Assembly: GCA_036925085.1 (NCBI GenBank)
Contig: JAUPFP010000009.1
Coordinates: 1,656,001-1,720,000 of the forward strand
Reading direction: 5' to 3'
Length of the DNA: 64,000 bases
Source of the DNA: Brachycybe producta
Taxonomy: Eukaryota > Arthropoda > Diplopoda > Playtdesmida > Andrognathidae
The notes beneath the pieces are model-generated. The model searched no databases, was not told the origin of the DNA, and saw nothing but the letters and a program-made list of their open reading frames with translations. A program made the translations under genes and the position numbers. This document shows, piece by piece, positions 52,580 through 63,096 of the stretch (position 1 is its first letter; every line of letters begins with the position of its first letter).

Positions 52580-53758
52580 AATCTACGCCAGAAAGTATAA
52601 ATCTACGCCAGAAACATAACTAACGTTTACAGCTGTAAATACTAGAGACCTTGCATTGACCGGGGTGGTCGTTAGCTGTTGGCCGTTAGCTGATTTTTTT
52701 TTTATTGTACACTTTTTTTTAGTTTTCATTATAAAATCGGTGACCTACACTATAGATCTTATTTTATATCGGCAATTAGGTGGAACCGTGGGATTACATT
52801 AAATTAAGCTTGTTGTAAGGGGTCACCAGGGGGGGGGGGGGGGGTTGCAGGCGCCCAGAATGTTAAAAAGTGACCCACAGTTCATATCTGTCCTGTCAGT
52901 CTGACTCTGACTATACGAGCACATGTATATAAATCACATTTTCAAGTAATTAGCAATTCAAGACATTTTTAGAAAAAAAGAATGTTTGATTATTATCTAA
53001 TTACTTTTGTATACCATTGTATGTAGTATATTCTTTTTTTTTCTTCATTTGATGGTGTGTCATACTTTTTTAATGGAAAAAAGAATTCAAAATGATTGTA
53101 ATTCTAATTAATTACTTAGAACAATGAATTCATTTTCATTGAGTTTTTCTCTCTATATATAATACTTTCATAAATTACATTTAATATTTTTATTGTATGT
53201 GAAATATGGCAAAACACAAAACTAAAAATATTACATGAAAAATTGACTGATTTCATTTTTAAATCACCTCAACACTCTGAAATGTGCGCGTAAATTAAAC
53301 GAATATCATCCCATTTATTGCTTACCAAATAAAGTGAAACTAGGAAAATAAAATTTACGAAAAATATCTGAAATATCCTTGTGTGTCGTCCCAGCCTCAA
53401 ACCAAGTAATTTTTTCAACTTTGAAAATGCATATTTCTTAGTCACCTTACTGTACTAATTTGAATAAAATTAAAATTATTAATCAGGATACTTAGAAATA
53501 AGAAGTTTTAAAAAATATTTTAATTATAATGGCGCCCTGTTGGAGACTACTCCTCTCATTTCCTCAATAGATACACAACCGGAAATCTAACAAATCCAAC
53601 AACATCCAGTCTAATTTACATGGTGTGTTTTTTGTCAGCGTCATAGGCGTATTTTTTGGAACATCTGAAGCAAGCTGCAAAAAATGGATGGCTTTCTACA
53701 CGGATGTCACCGTAGCTTCTTTCTCTATCTGAAAATAGAAGCTAGCTTTTTACATTAA
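52580..53758. other. 3' flank of the lipid-binding gene; G-run repeat
   Basis: A tandem duplication of AGAAAGTATAAATCTACGCC spans the stop codon. AATAAA at 53327 is a possible polyadenylation signal. 52727-52860 matches, in inverse orientation, the G-rich repeat at 29130-29215 (CTTAATTTAA, AACAAGCTT, GGCGCC). No further exon is seen. Confidence 0.45.
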
Positions 53759-54550
53759 GCCTAGTATACACCGGATTCTTTGTTGCGATAAATTGTTGCG
53801 GGACTGCTCCGATTCAATGTTGCGGGACAGAATCGCAACTGACGCGATTCAGACCCGCAACATTGTTCCGTGGCTACAAATGCACTCAAGTGTTTCTTCC
53901 TCCTTCTTGCTTTCACCATGTAAATATTACCAGCGGAAGTGGCCCTTGCAATATGGGCCTACACGATGATTTATAAAGAGGGGCAAATAAAGCAGAAACG
54001 GTGGTGGGCACACAAGCTCTTCTCAGCTGAGAGCACATTCGGTTTAAGCCTTTTGGACACCCTGAAATTGGAAGATGGGGGGGGGGGGAGGATTCCTAAA
54101 TTTTATTTATTTTAGTTACCATTGTAATCAGAAGACCATCACTTCCCACAGACACAATTCATACAGAAGGTTTTCAATTAGTTTAAGAATATTTTCAGTG
54201 GTGCACATATTTTTTTAAGTCTAGTTCTATAGACTTAAAAAACGACGTGGAAAACAGAAAAAGACTCAAAGGGCTCAGTTTGCTTTTAATTATTAAAGAC
54301 TTCTTTTATAATTAAAAGCAAACTGAGCCCTTTGAGTCTTTGTTCATGTTTCAAAAGACGTTCACAACATGAAATGTCCCGCAACAATGTTGAAATATTT
54401 CCCATTTCGATGGGACTCAAAAAACATGAATCTGAGCTGACGCGATTCAGCCCCGAAACATTTCAACATTGTTGCGGGACAGAATCGCAACAGACGAGAT
54501 TCAGCCCTGCAACAATGTATCGCAACAAAGAATCCTGGTGTACACTAGGC
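53759..54550. mobile_element. TTAA-type element with GCCTAGTATACACC ends
   Basis: TTAA at 53755-53758, TTTA at 54551-54554. The ends GCCTAGTATACACCGGATTC, continuing TTTGTTGCGAT, pair with the complement on the right (ATCGCAACAAAGAATCCTGG). Repeated TGTTGCGGGACAGAATCGCAAC motifs lie on both sides. The centre holds a perfect 30-bp hairpin (54261-54340). Confidence 0.8.
54261..54340. repeat. Perfect 30-bp stem, 20-nt loop inverted repeat
   Basis: The left arm starts AAGACTCAAAGGGCTCAGTT (54261-54290) and the right arm (54311-54340) is its exact complement. The loop is TATTAAAGACTTCTTTTATA. Confidence 0.9.
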
Positions 54551-54665
54551 TTTAGAAACCCATACAAAACAAGGGATTCAAGAAACCCTATAGAACTCCA
54601 GTACTTTAATATAAGCTGTCATACATGTATATCAAACAACGCGCATCACACGTAACTACGTCATG
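54551..54665. repeat. Fragment of repeat family D
   Basis: AACAAGGGATTCAAGAAACCC, then CTATAGAACTCCAGTACTTTAA, then CATACATGTATATCAAACAA. This matches the end of family D at 48636-48712. Confidence 0.55.
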
Positions 54666-54670
54666 GCAGT

Positions 54671-56324
54671 GGCGTAGCCAGGATTTTTGTTATTGGGGGG
54701 GGGGGGTCCGAAATTTTTTCTTCAAAATAAAGCTATTTGCCCACTGACGCACAGTGCTGTGCCACGCCGCCAAGAAGAACTTTCCATTGTACACATCATA
54801 TGAAATCAAATGGTGCAACGTCCGCTACAATGCGGCATGCTGCGAAACGCAAAACTGGCTTGCAGAACTTCCATGCTAGAATTCTGAGAAAAGCCAAGAA
54901 TTATTTTTTTCCTTTTCCCGTAGCAAAAAAAAACAGCACAGTGATGCTCCTGTGTGGGGATAGACAGAAGGAACCAGAAGAAAAGCGTGCTCAAGTGATA
55001 TTCAGACACCACTCAGGTGTCTTCGTTTGCCAGTGTGCCTTGTTGTAAACAATCGCACGTGTTCATTTGTATTGTGAAGTGTAAGAGTTTAAGTTGTCTT
55101 CAAACTTAAACTTAAATCATTTACTTTTAAAAACTACATACTTGCACCAGTAAATCTTCATAGAGATCAATGGGCACAGAGGAACAACGGTAGGAATATT
55201 CGAAAAAATTGTAGGAACAGTCGGAAGGTTAGGTTTAGTTAAATCAAAAAGTATACTATTGTGAGCTTTTGACATCGACCTCCTTATTTTACCAACTTAT
55301 AGATGGTGTTTTCTGTGACTCATTTCTTCTCTCGATCGTGCGGTGCCCGCACGGAGAAGATTCGAGCTACAGAAAGAGTTGGATGGAGTTGGATTACGAT
55401 CATCCTCCTGCATGGGGGTGAAATTGATGCAGAAGGATGGTGGCCATCCTTCTCTCGGTCGATGCTGATGTACATCTTCTCTCTTGTAGTGTTACCGATA
55501 TAAGATGTTGTAGCTTCTTCAGGATCGTATGTCTCCTGCCTTATGAGAGGCAGGCTTCTCTGTAGAGAAGTGATTAGTTACCAAACATAGAGACAACGCT
55601 GTTTTCCATTATAAACACTTTTATTCATCCTTATACGGAAACACTTAGTTTACAAGGATGAATGTTCATTATTAAAGGTGCGTCCTCATGCCCAAGATGT
55701 GGTACGGAATAATCAATGTAATGCAAATTTAGAGCAAAGACAAGGACGAGGAGCAAAGAGCAACACGGTCTTTTTATACCTTGGACCTGTGTACACCTGC
55801 GAGGTGTAACCAGGTCCAAGTGACCGTGGTCCTAAGTGTATCACTCCGCCACTTCGATGTGCGTCAGAAGTGTGAGTCAGAGAGGAGGGAGGGACAAGCA
55901 GGAGTTGTTTACCCTCCAGGCTATGGTTTTGGCGGGAACGGGAATTACTGGGTGTTACACTATCACCGTGGATAATAAACTCTTTGGTTAAATTAAGCTC
56001 GTTGCAGGGTGGTTGGGGGCGCGGCCTCCAGTTTTTAAAGAATTATTCTTATTAAATCAAATTAATCCATTGTTCGACTGTTCCCTAATTTGATTAACGG
56101 GAAGAATGGTCGGAACAATGGACAAACTTGTTTTAATAATTCTTTAAAAAATGGGGGGCTGCGCCCCCAGACCCCCTGCAACATGATTAATTTCCTAACC
56201 TTCCGACTGTTGCTCAAACCTGTTTCGCCGTTCATCAAAATAGTACCCCCCACCAAGTATGGGGGCTATATGGAGAGGAAGGTGGTGGGGGGGGGCGCTA
56301 CCGAATCATAGCTACGCCACTGGT
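54671..56324. mobile_element. Composite element with CAGTGGCGTAGC ends, housing LTR copy 3
   Basis: CAGTGGCGTAGCCAGGATTT near the left and AATCATAGCTACGCCACTG at the right are inverted repeats, each next to a G-run. Inside lie the LTR-like copy 3 with its leader (55320-55959) and an inverted repeat with AATTATTC...AATAATTC/CTGCGCCCCCAGACCCCCTG (55985-56200). The frame at 54737-55048 has no recognised domain. I could not find an 8-bp target duplication. Confidence 0.5.
55506..55959 (-). repeat. LTR-like repeat, copy 3
   Basis: On the minus strand it starts TGTAACACCCAGTAATTCCC and ends GAAGCTACAACA. It has the same hairpin (ACTTGGACCTGGTTACACCT ... CACAGGTCCAAG), TATAAAAAG box, and GAATAAAAGTG signal as copy 1. 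The adjoining 55320-55505 matches the leader of copy 1. Confidence 0.7.
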
Positions 56325-56420
56325 TGTGCCGGCATGTTTCTCAGATGGAATGTTTGACATGGCAGTTCGGAGTGGCACAGTGCTGCACGCCATAGTCTAG
56401 CTTAAAAGTTGCTTAGTTGA

Positions 56421-56500
56421 GTACCTTCAGAACTCATTTTATGTCCCGCCACCATGATAGATATCATGGTGGCGGGACATAAAATGAGTGCTGAAGGTAC
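56421..56500. repeat. Near-perfect 38-bp stem hairpin with 4-nt spacer
   Basis: GTACCTTCAGAACTCATTTT, continuing ATGTCCCGCCACCATGAT, pairs with its complement after the spacer AGAT, with one mismatch. No flanking element could be delimited. Confidence 0.88.
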
Positions 56501-56623
56501 AGGTTAAGAGAAAGAAAAAAATTATCAAATGTAAACAGCACTTTTTTTCATGTAGATAAAATTTTGGGAAGGGGGGTCCGGACCCATGGACCCCCCCGGC
56601 TACCCCACTGCGTCATGGGCGTA

Positions 56624-56825
56624 CACATGCGCGCACGTGTGTACATGTGCGTACACCTGAGGACACGTGTACATGTGTGTACACTTGAGGACACGTGTAC
56701 ATATGCGTATACTTGAGGACACGTGTGTGCACGTGTACATGTGCGTACACTTGAGGACACGTGTGTGCGCACGTGTACATGTGCGTACACTTGACCACAC
56801 GTGTGTACATGTGCGTACACATGCG
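56624..56825 (+). repeat. Alternating purine-pyrimidine minisatellite
   Basis: Units of about 28-30 bp with GTACACTTGAGGACACGTGT and ACATGTGCG. Related in character to 48721-48995 and 28345-28405. Frames across it on both strands are by-products. Confidence 0.8.
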
Positions 56826-57103
56826 ATTTTGAAATACTTTTTAAAAATAGAACCACACCGTTTTTTTTTGTGATTCTATCACTCGTTCAGCATATACCGG
56901 TACTTAAGGTGCACACATTGCACTTTGAAAACTTAATATTGGACAAGTTTAAATATGAAAAATAAACATATTGCCTGGCGACTGTGTGTATTTTAAAAAT
57001 TAACATTTTTTTCTTTAATCCAATTGGGTTTACGGACTCAATAGAAAAACGATGCTAACGCTCTTGGCGGAGATTTTTCGAAGTAATTTTGTGATGTAGC
57101 CTC
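56826..57103. mobile_element. Foldback family F1, copy 7 (right arm only)
   Basis: Begins in the inner right arm (GATTTTGAAATACTTTTTAAAA) and ends GTGATGTAGCCTC. The usual TTAA is altered here. Confidence 0.75.
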
Positions 57104-57196
57104 AGAAAAAAATGAAATATTAAATTTACAATCTACAAAAACAGTTGATATCATGATATTCGTCGTTGTATCTTTAAATATGAGCTTTTTTAAATA

Positions 57197-57790
57197 CAGG
57201 GTGGGCCAAAAAAATGAGAACATCTTGTAGCATACGAGTTATTTAAAAATATAATTTAATTAATTATATTGTTTCATGTAATTTTGTTTGTATTTCCCGC
57301 GGACTTTTGTGACTGTGAGGATCATCATCTTGACTGCAGATCAGCCCCCTCACCCGCTCAATATTCTGTTGTGCTCTGGCAGATTTTGGTCTACCACTTC
57401 TGGGTTTACGTTCTGTTGTACCGTCATTGTCAATTTTATTGATAACCCGACTAACACTAGCTATGCTCCAGACTTTGTCTGGAACCTCATTGGTCATTCT
57501 CCTAGCAACCACCCCACTGTTTTTCAATTCGCAAATGTTTAATCAGAATACGGTCTTCCGTCGTAATTTTTGTCATTCTTGGTAAAAAAAATTTAACCTG
57601 CTGATGTAAACAATTGGCATATTAAAACCAAATATGGCGCCCGGAAATTATCGAAATAAAGACATCATATAGCTAAATAGGTAAGTATGTAAATGAGTAA
57701 ACAATTTAAGCTATTATGGATACAGTTAAACAAATTTTGATGTAATTATTTACTTTTTACGTGATGTTCTCACTTTTTTGGCCCACCCTG
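57197..57790 (-). mobile_element. Tc1/mariner-type element, 594 bp, internally deleted
   Basis: Inverted ends CAGGGTGGGCCAAAAAAATG and (complement) CAGGGTGGGCCAAAAAAGTG, then AGAACATC, flanked by TA at 57195-57196 and 57791-57792. Only the N-terminal part of a transposase remains (see 57264-57527). The catalytic DDE/D region is missing, so it needs another source of transposase. Confidence 0.9.
57264..57527 (-). pseudogene. Transposase DNA-binding domain remnant
   Basis: 87 codons: a helix-turn-helix segment (KVWSIASVSRVINKIDNDGT), then a basic hinge with the AT-hook-like GRPKSAR, then the second HTH (AQQNIERVRGLICSQ and SPREIQTKLHETI). This is the bipartite paired-type DNA-binding region of Tc1/mariner transposases. 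It ends before the catalytic domain. Open throughout, so a DNA-binding-only protein is possible. Confidence 0.75.
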
Positions 57791-58248
57791 TAGAAGTTTG
57801 AAAAATGATCAAATTACATGTTTTTAAGTGGCTCTAATTATTTATAGATGCATAAAGCTTGGTAATTCTTATTTGTTTTATAGAAACAACCAATTAAGAT
57901 TTTCAGAAAAAGAAGAAATTTAATCTAAAATTTAAGTATACAACGTCGGTTAAGCCTGGATCACACACACGCGGAATTCCGCACATGAGAAAATTATATA
58001 TATATTAAGCCAGGTCTGTGTGTGTGTGTGTAACATCGGAATTTATATAAATTTGATTAAATGAACTGCTTTTTTTTCTCAAGGTCAACTATATGGAGAA
58101 GGGAAAAGGTTGGAAAGTGTAGAAGGGGGGAGGGGTGAGAGAGAAACGTGGAGAGGGAAAAGTGGGAGGGAAAATGAAAAATCACTTTCTCTTTCAAATA
58201 TAAAAAGGGGAAGGGATAATAGTAGCAAAATTAAACTACAGTTTATCA

Positions 58249-58388
58249 CAGGCAATTGTGCCCAGCATTAGAATTTCTTTTGCTCAGCCCTTTTATGAAC
58301 GTCATCAATTTCTAATTGGTTTGTTACTTGGTCTGACGTCATAAAAGGGCGGAGGAAAAGAAATTCTAATGCTGGGCACAATTGCCTG
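58249..58388. mobile_element. Short palindromic F2-related element
   Basis: CAGGCAATTGTGCCCAGCAT to ATGCTGGGCACAATTGCCTG. It keeps TCTAATTGGTTTGTTA, TGACGTCA and GGGCGG. The outer arm differs from typical F2 copies. Confidence 0.75.
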
Positions 58389-58604
58389 TGAATTTTGCTC
58401 CCGTCATTTATGATGGGTTACTCCACTAGTTTTCCATAAACACACGAAGAATTATGCCAAGGAAAAAGAAAATAAGAAAAAGTCATTTTCTTTTTCTATA
58501 TCTCTGTGCTGTTCACACCTAAAAACAGAAAAGTAATGAGGAAAGTTGTGCGCACCCTCTATTGAGTAAGAAAAGCAACATTATATTTTTTGCCAAAATG
58601 GATT

Positions 58605-58735
58605 TCAATATAGGATCATGCAAGAAAAAGGGCAAAAAAGGATGTCTGTGTGTCCGGAACCCCGATTTTGTGGGTCGAACAACTCAAGAATGGAATGAGA
58701 TAAAGACAAGCAGTTGATTCCGTGGGTCAATATGA
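58605..58735 (+). repeat. Fragment of repeat family D
   Basis: ATATAGGATCATGCAAGAAA, AAGGATGTCTGTGTGTCCGG and TGGGTCAATATGAC match 27776-27915. Confidence 0.7.
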
Positions 58736-59204
58736 CAATATAACACAGATACCGAAAAAGAAAATGACTTTTTTTCCTTTTCCTATTTTCTTTTTCCTTG
58801 GCGGAATTCCGCGTGTGTTCCAGGCTTTATACAACTGTTTTTTTTTGTTTTGTTTTGTAAAAGAAACGCATTTTCATGTTATTATCTTTCAAAATGTCCT
58901 TTATCTTGTGAAAGTCTCAAAAAACAAATTTGTCCTTGTCAACCAACCAACTTTTAGTGATCAACAAATTGCAACTTTCAAACTTCCCATAAAAACTCGT
59001 TATCTTGAACACTGAACAGTATCATCATTACTTTTTTATAAATTAGATAAATACTATTATCCATAATAAAGCAATGTGTTTACGAAGTTTCATGATGGCA
59101 TCATTAAAATTCAAAATATTATAAGGTTGCTGAATAGATATTTATTTTGCTTTTGTGCCTCTTGGACGGCGCCACTGCAGAGTGGCTATTATCCAGCTTA
59201 GCAT

Positions 59205-59470
59205 TTATAGTCACTGGCTAATGCCCTACGTCGGATCGGACCCGAACAGTTGGAATCGGAACCCATTATGAACAGAAACGAGTTTTGTCCGAAAATTGAT
59301 TGGGTCGGAACTTGGCAATCGGAATTCATGTCAGTCGGAAAACAGCTGCCAGAAAAGGCGCATCGTTGCGTCACTAATGAGTGAGCCAGCGCAGGCAAAT
59401 AGTTTAGGAATTTTTCGGAATCGGTCAAAATAATCCCCCTTTTTCCATGCCCGGCCACGCCCTCCTAGTA
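59205..59470. repeat. GATCGGA-type repeat piece
   Basis: CGTCGGATCGGACCCGAACA and TTGGAATCGGAA/TTGTCCGAAAATTGATTGGG are related to the 40260-41165 cluster. No coding exon. Confidence 0.45.
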
Positions 59471-59525
59471 ACATAATCCGACACCTTGCCACGTGCATTT
59501 ACATTTCGGACATTGTCGAACTTAC

Positions 59526-60215
59526 ATAATGGGGGATGTTCAGCTAACCGATATTGATAAATTCAAATATCTTGGCTTAACCTTATCAAACGGCATGCTT
59601 TGGAAAGAACACATATCCAATGCAGTCAGTAAAGCTAACCCCACAGGTTGCGTTTTCTCTTAAACCATTGTAAATAGAATGTAAAAAAGTCATTGTTACT
59701 TTACCTTAATCAGACCTATATTAGAATATTGTTCCCCAATTGGAGCCCATTTAGAAGTAGATTAAAGCACGAAATAGAAATAGTACAGCGTAGGGCTGCA
59801 AGATTTGTGCAACGAAGATACGTGTATACCAACAGTGTATCTTCAGGAATTAAAATGGAAATCATTAGCGCAGGCCGAAGAAATGACCAAAGCCTTGCCC
59901 TTTTCGGACGTTTACTGGCAGATGATAATATTGCCCTACTTAATGACTTATTAAATACACATCCTCGAAAGAGAAGACACGGGAATTCAAAGACTTTGAA
60001 TGAATTAATGGCTAGAACTGATGCCTACTTTTGGTCTTTTTTCCCCAGAATGTTATTAGACTATGGAATTCTCTTCCAGTTGATAGTTCGTTTGTTAGGA
60101 CGATTTCAATTTAACAATGATGTATTATTTTACCTGAATGACAATCATTTGCGATAGGGAGCAATCTCTCTCCTCCTGCCACATGGCTTTAAAGCCGATT
60201 GCAGGTGTACTGAGT
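59526..60215 (+). pseudogene. LINE RT C-terminal fragment with 3' tail
   Basis: Plus-strand reading matches 4300-4935: GDVQLTDIDKFKYLGLTLSN, then LIRPILEYCSPIW, IEIVQRRAARFVQRRY, GRRNDQSLALFGRLLADDNI and RTDAYFWSFFP. It has stops and shifts near 59640-59690. It is followed by a tail with CTCCTGCCACATGGCTTTAA, also seen at about 41070. Confidence 0.85.
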
Positions 60216-60524
60216 TGAACACAGACAACACACAGAAAGAGAGATCGACAAAAATTATCGATCTCTTACAACAACCCCCGGATATAGACATAACAGGTCA
60301 GCATGACCTCTCACCATATCCAGAGCGCTACTCTGCTACTGCCGTTTCGAATTGTTTCGAACTAGTTGAAATACCTGTTAACAATTTACCCCTTCAACCC
60401 TTTCATCTCGAACAAACAAAAACATCCAACAGAAGAAAGATGGATTGGGGGGAAGGGGGAGGAGAGATATAGAAAAAGCACAATACACATGCTTAGCCTA
60501 TAAGAATGTTAATGTTTTTCTGAC

Positions 60525-60611
60525 CTGCCAATCTTGTTTCTGATCAAGTGGGCCTCGTTGAGACTGCCAAGAAGCTCCACCGTTTGCAGCCGAGGATGAC
60601 TGCCAGGGTTT
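60525..60611 (-). CDS. Probable upstream NAV exon
   Basis: Acceptor AATTGTAG and donor TGGCAG|GTCAGAAA flank 29 open codons in phase 0: KPWQSSSAANGGASWQSQRG then PLDQKQDWQ. Ser/Gln/Trp-rich linker-like composition. The phase fits a direct splice to the exon at 24618-24701. The family-specific content is weak, so the call rests on splice sites, frame, strand and context. Confidence 0.55.
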
Positions 60612-61155
60612 CTACAATTTAAGGTGAAAATTGGGGAGGTGTTAAACAAAGAGGTGTCCACACACACACACACACAAACAAACAAACAAACTACAAATAG
60701 TTAACATAATAATTAAAATGAAATCCTACTTTGAAATTGTTTAATTTAAAGAGCATAAAAAGGCTAAAAAAAATCTTTCAGCTTTGTCACACTGAACGAC
60801 AAATTTTTGAAACATTAGTGATCGAAAAATGACACTCAACGTCGCAAGAATACATGAAAGTAATTATTGTACTTGCTTTCACTTGAGAGTAAAATCCTCA
60901 AATTTACTACTGTTATACAGTTTCCCCCTTGATTCAAAACTCAAGAGCTGTGTAATGTATATGCATTATGAAAGTCCTTAGAATCTTTTGAGTAATTGAG
61001 GACTTACTCAATTGAAACTGCAATAAAGTGAATTTACTTGAGAGTGCGCACTCAAGATAACTCCACGTGATTTACATGTATCAACTGAAAAGTCTGAACT
61101 GCAATTCTATCTTCTCTATAAGTTGATAAACTTACATTTACTTCATGAAACTTAA
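60612..61155. other. Noncoding sequence 5' of the probable NAV exon
   Basis: A (CA)n/(AAAC)n tract at 60659-60692. AT-rich, with no further exon that I can support. Confidence 0.4.
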
Positions 61156-61914
61156 GAGGCAAAATTACTTTAAAAAATCTCCGTAAAGAGCGCTAGCATC
61201 GTTAAAGAAAAAAGGTTAATTTTTAAAATACACAGTCGCGGCAAAATGTATATTTTTCATATTTAAAGTTGTCCAATATTAAGTTTTCAAAGTGCAATGT
61301 GCACCTTAAATATAGGCTGATCGAGTGATAGAATTACAACAAATTGGTAAGTGTGGTTATGGTTTTAAAAAAAACTATTTCAAAATCGCGAATTTCTAAC
61401 TCTTTATGTTAAACTCCATTGAGTACGCCCAAATAAGAAAAAATCCATTAAAATTGCTCGTAAAAATACCTAAAAATAATTTTAAAAAAAACAAAATCAG
61501 CACATGTGCCAATGTGTTGGCTTCACTGTGGTTTAATTGTGGTTTTTTTTTTTAAATTATTTTTTAGGTATTTTTACGAGCATTTTAATGGATGTTTTTT
61601 GCTCACGAGCGCGTACTCAATGGAGTTTAACATAAGAGTTAAAAATTCGCGATTTTGAAATAAGTTTTTTAAAAATAGAACCGCACTTACCAATTTTTTG
61701 TCATTCTATCACTCGATCAGCCTATATTTAAGGTGCACATTGCACTTTGAAAACTTAATATTGGACAACTTTAAATCTAAAAAATAAACATAGTCGCAAC
61801 TGTGTATTTTAAAAATTACCCTTTTTTCTTTAACATTGGGTCTATGGGCTCAATAGAAAAACGATGCTAGCGCTCTTTGCGGAGATTTTTCGAAGTTATT
61901 TTGCGATGTAGCCC
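61156..61914. mobile_element. Foldback family F1, copy 8 (complete)
   Basis: TTAA at 61152-61155 and 61915-61918. Starts GAGGCAAAATTAC and ends GCGATGTAGCC. Long inverted arms, with a short deletion in the left arm where CTATTGAGCCCATAG is missing. Confidence 0.87.
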
Positions 61915-61918
61915 TTAA

Positions 61919-63092
61919 TTTGTGACAAAAAGAAACAAAAATTAAGTGTCACCTTAACAGCGTTTTACAAACACTGTTACGTTGACACTCAAGTACAGTT
62001 TCATGAAACGTTCATGCAGTTTATTTGGAGTAAAAATTTCAACACTTCACACAGTTTCAATTGTAACCTAGCCTCTTAGATTATACAAGGAGGCTATGCC
62101 TGGAGCCAACCCTCAAATGACCCAAAAGCACATTAAATTTCGTGCTAACCATCAAAACATGTCCCATTAAAAAAATGAAGGTTATTTGCCAAAAGTTGCA
62201 AACAACATTAAGCCTATTAGGATTTCATTTTTATTATTTTATGTGCACTCATTATAAAAACATTCAACTAAATCTATAATATTTTTTAAAAAAAAACACA
62301 CATTCAAAATGTTAGTTGTACAATTTTCTTTTTCGAGACCATTCTTGACCAACACTGACCACAACTTACTGTTATTCACTTATTGTATTGTAAAATCCCT
62401 TTTAGATTCAAACATGTTATACCTTGTACACACATGAGTTAAATGAATTCAAATTAAATGTGTTTAGGTGAATTATACGGAATCCAGTTAAGGACATGAA
62501 CACCAAATAAAAATTGACTTATTATTAATATTTAAAATTTAAATTACTAAATCAATATTTTGTGAATAGTTTATAAAATTATATTTAAGTTAATTAACTC
62601 AATATTTTCAGAATATTAACTGAATAAATTGAATTCGACATATTGTTTGTTTGCCCTTCGCAAAGCTCTGTAGAACACGTTTATTATTTAAATGCATTGA
62701 AATTATCAGGTGTGTACTAGGTATTAGTCAATTAGAATTAAATTGAGACAAGAGGGTTAAAACGGAATAGATTTAAGTGGGAATCAAAATAACCAAAAAT
62801 AAAAGTGTAACATGAACTTATTAAAGTACAAAGTTAGTTGTAAGTGGGTACAAAAATATCAAATTAACCTTGAGCAAAACCACACTATAAACACTTTTTG
62901 ACTATACGGATGGGACATTCGAATCCTCGAATCCCGCTCGAATCTTGAAAAAATATTCGAGATTCGAAAACTCGAATCTTTGCGCTTATAATTTCTTGAA
63001 AAAAATAATTTTTAAATTAAATTTATATAAATTTCATTTTGAAGATATTCATCACAAAAATACTTATAAGACAGTCACTTTACATATTACTA
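61919..63092. other. AT-rich sequence with a GAATCC-family fragment
   Basis: Mostly AT-rich with many AATT/TTAA words. 62908-62985 is the left end of the GAATCC family (ATGGGACATTCGAATCC, GAATCTTTGCGC). No exon or gene is recognised. Confidence 0.4.
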
Positions 63093-63096
63093 TTAA

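Larger units (their letters stand above)
57954..58825. mobile_element. TTAA-type element with GCGGAATTCCGC ends
   Basis: TTAA at 57950-57953, TTTA at 58826-58829. Ends GCCTGGATCACACACACGCG, continuing GAATTCCGC, and GCGGAATTCCGCGTGTGTTC, continuing CAGGC. A second internal inverted pair (CCAAGGAAAAAGAAAATA at 58457 and its complement near 58803) is visible. It contains a family F2 relative and a family D fragment. Confidence 0.75.

Noticed and set aside
56548..56873. Overlapping Cys/Thr/His-rich ORFs
   Set aside because: Same cause: minisatellite sequence read in several frames.
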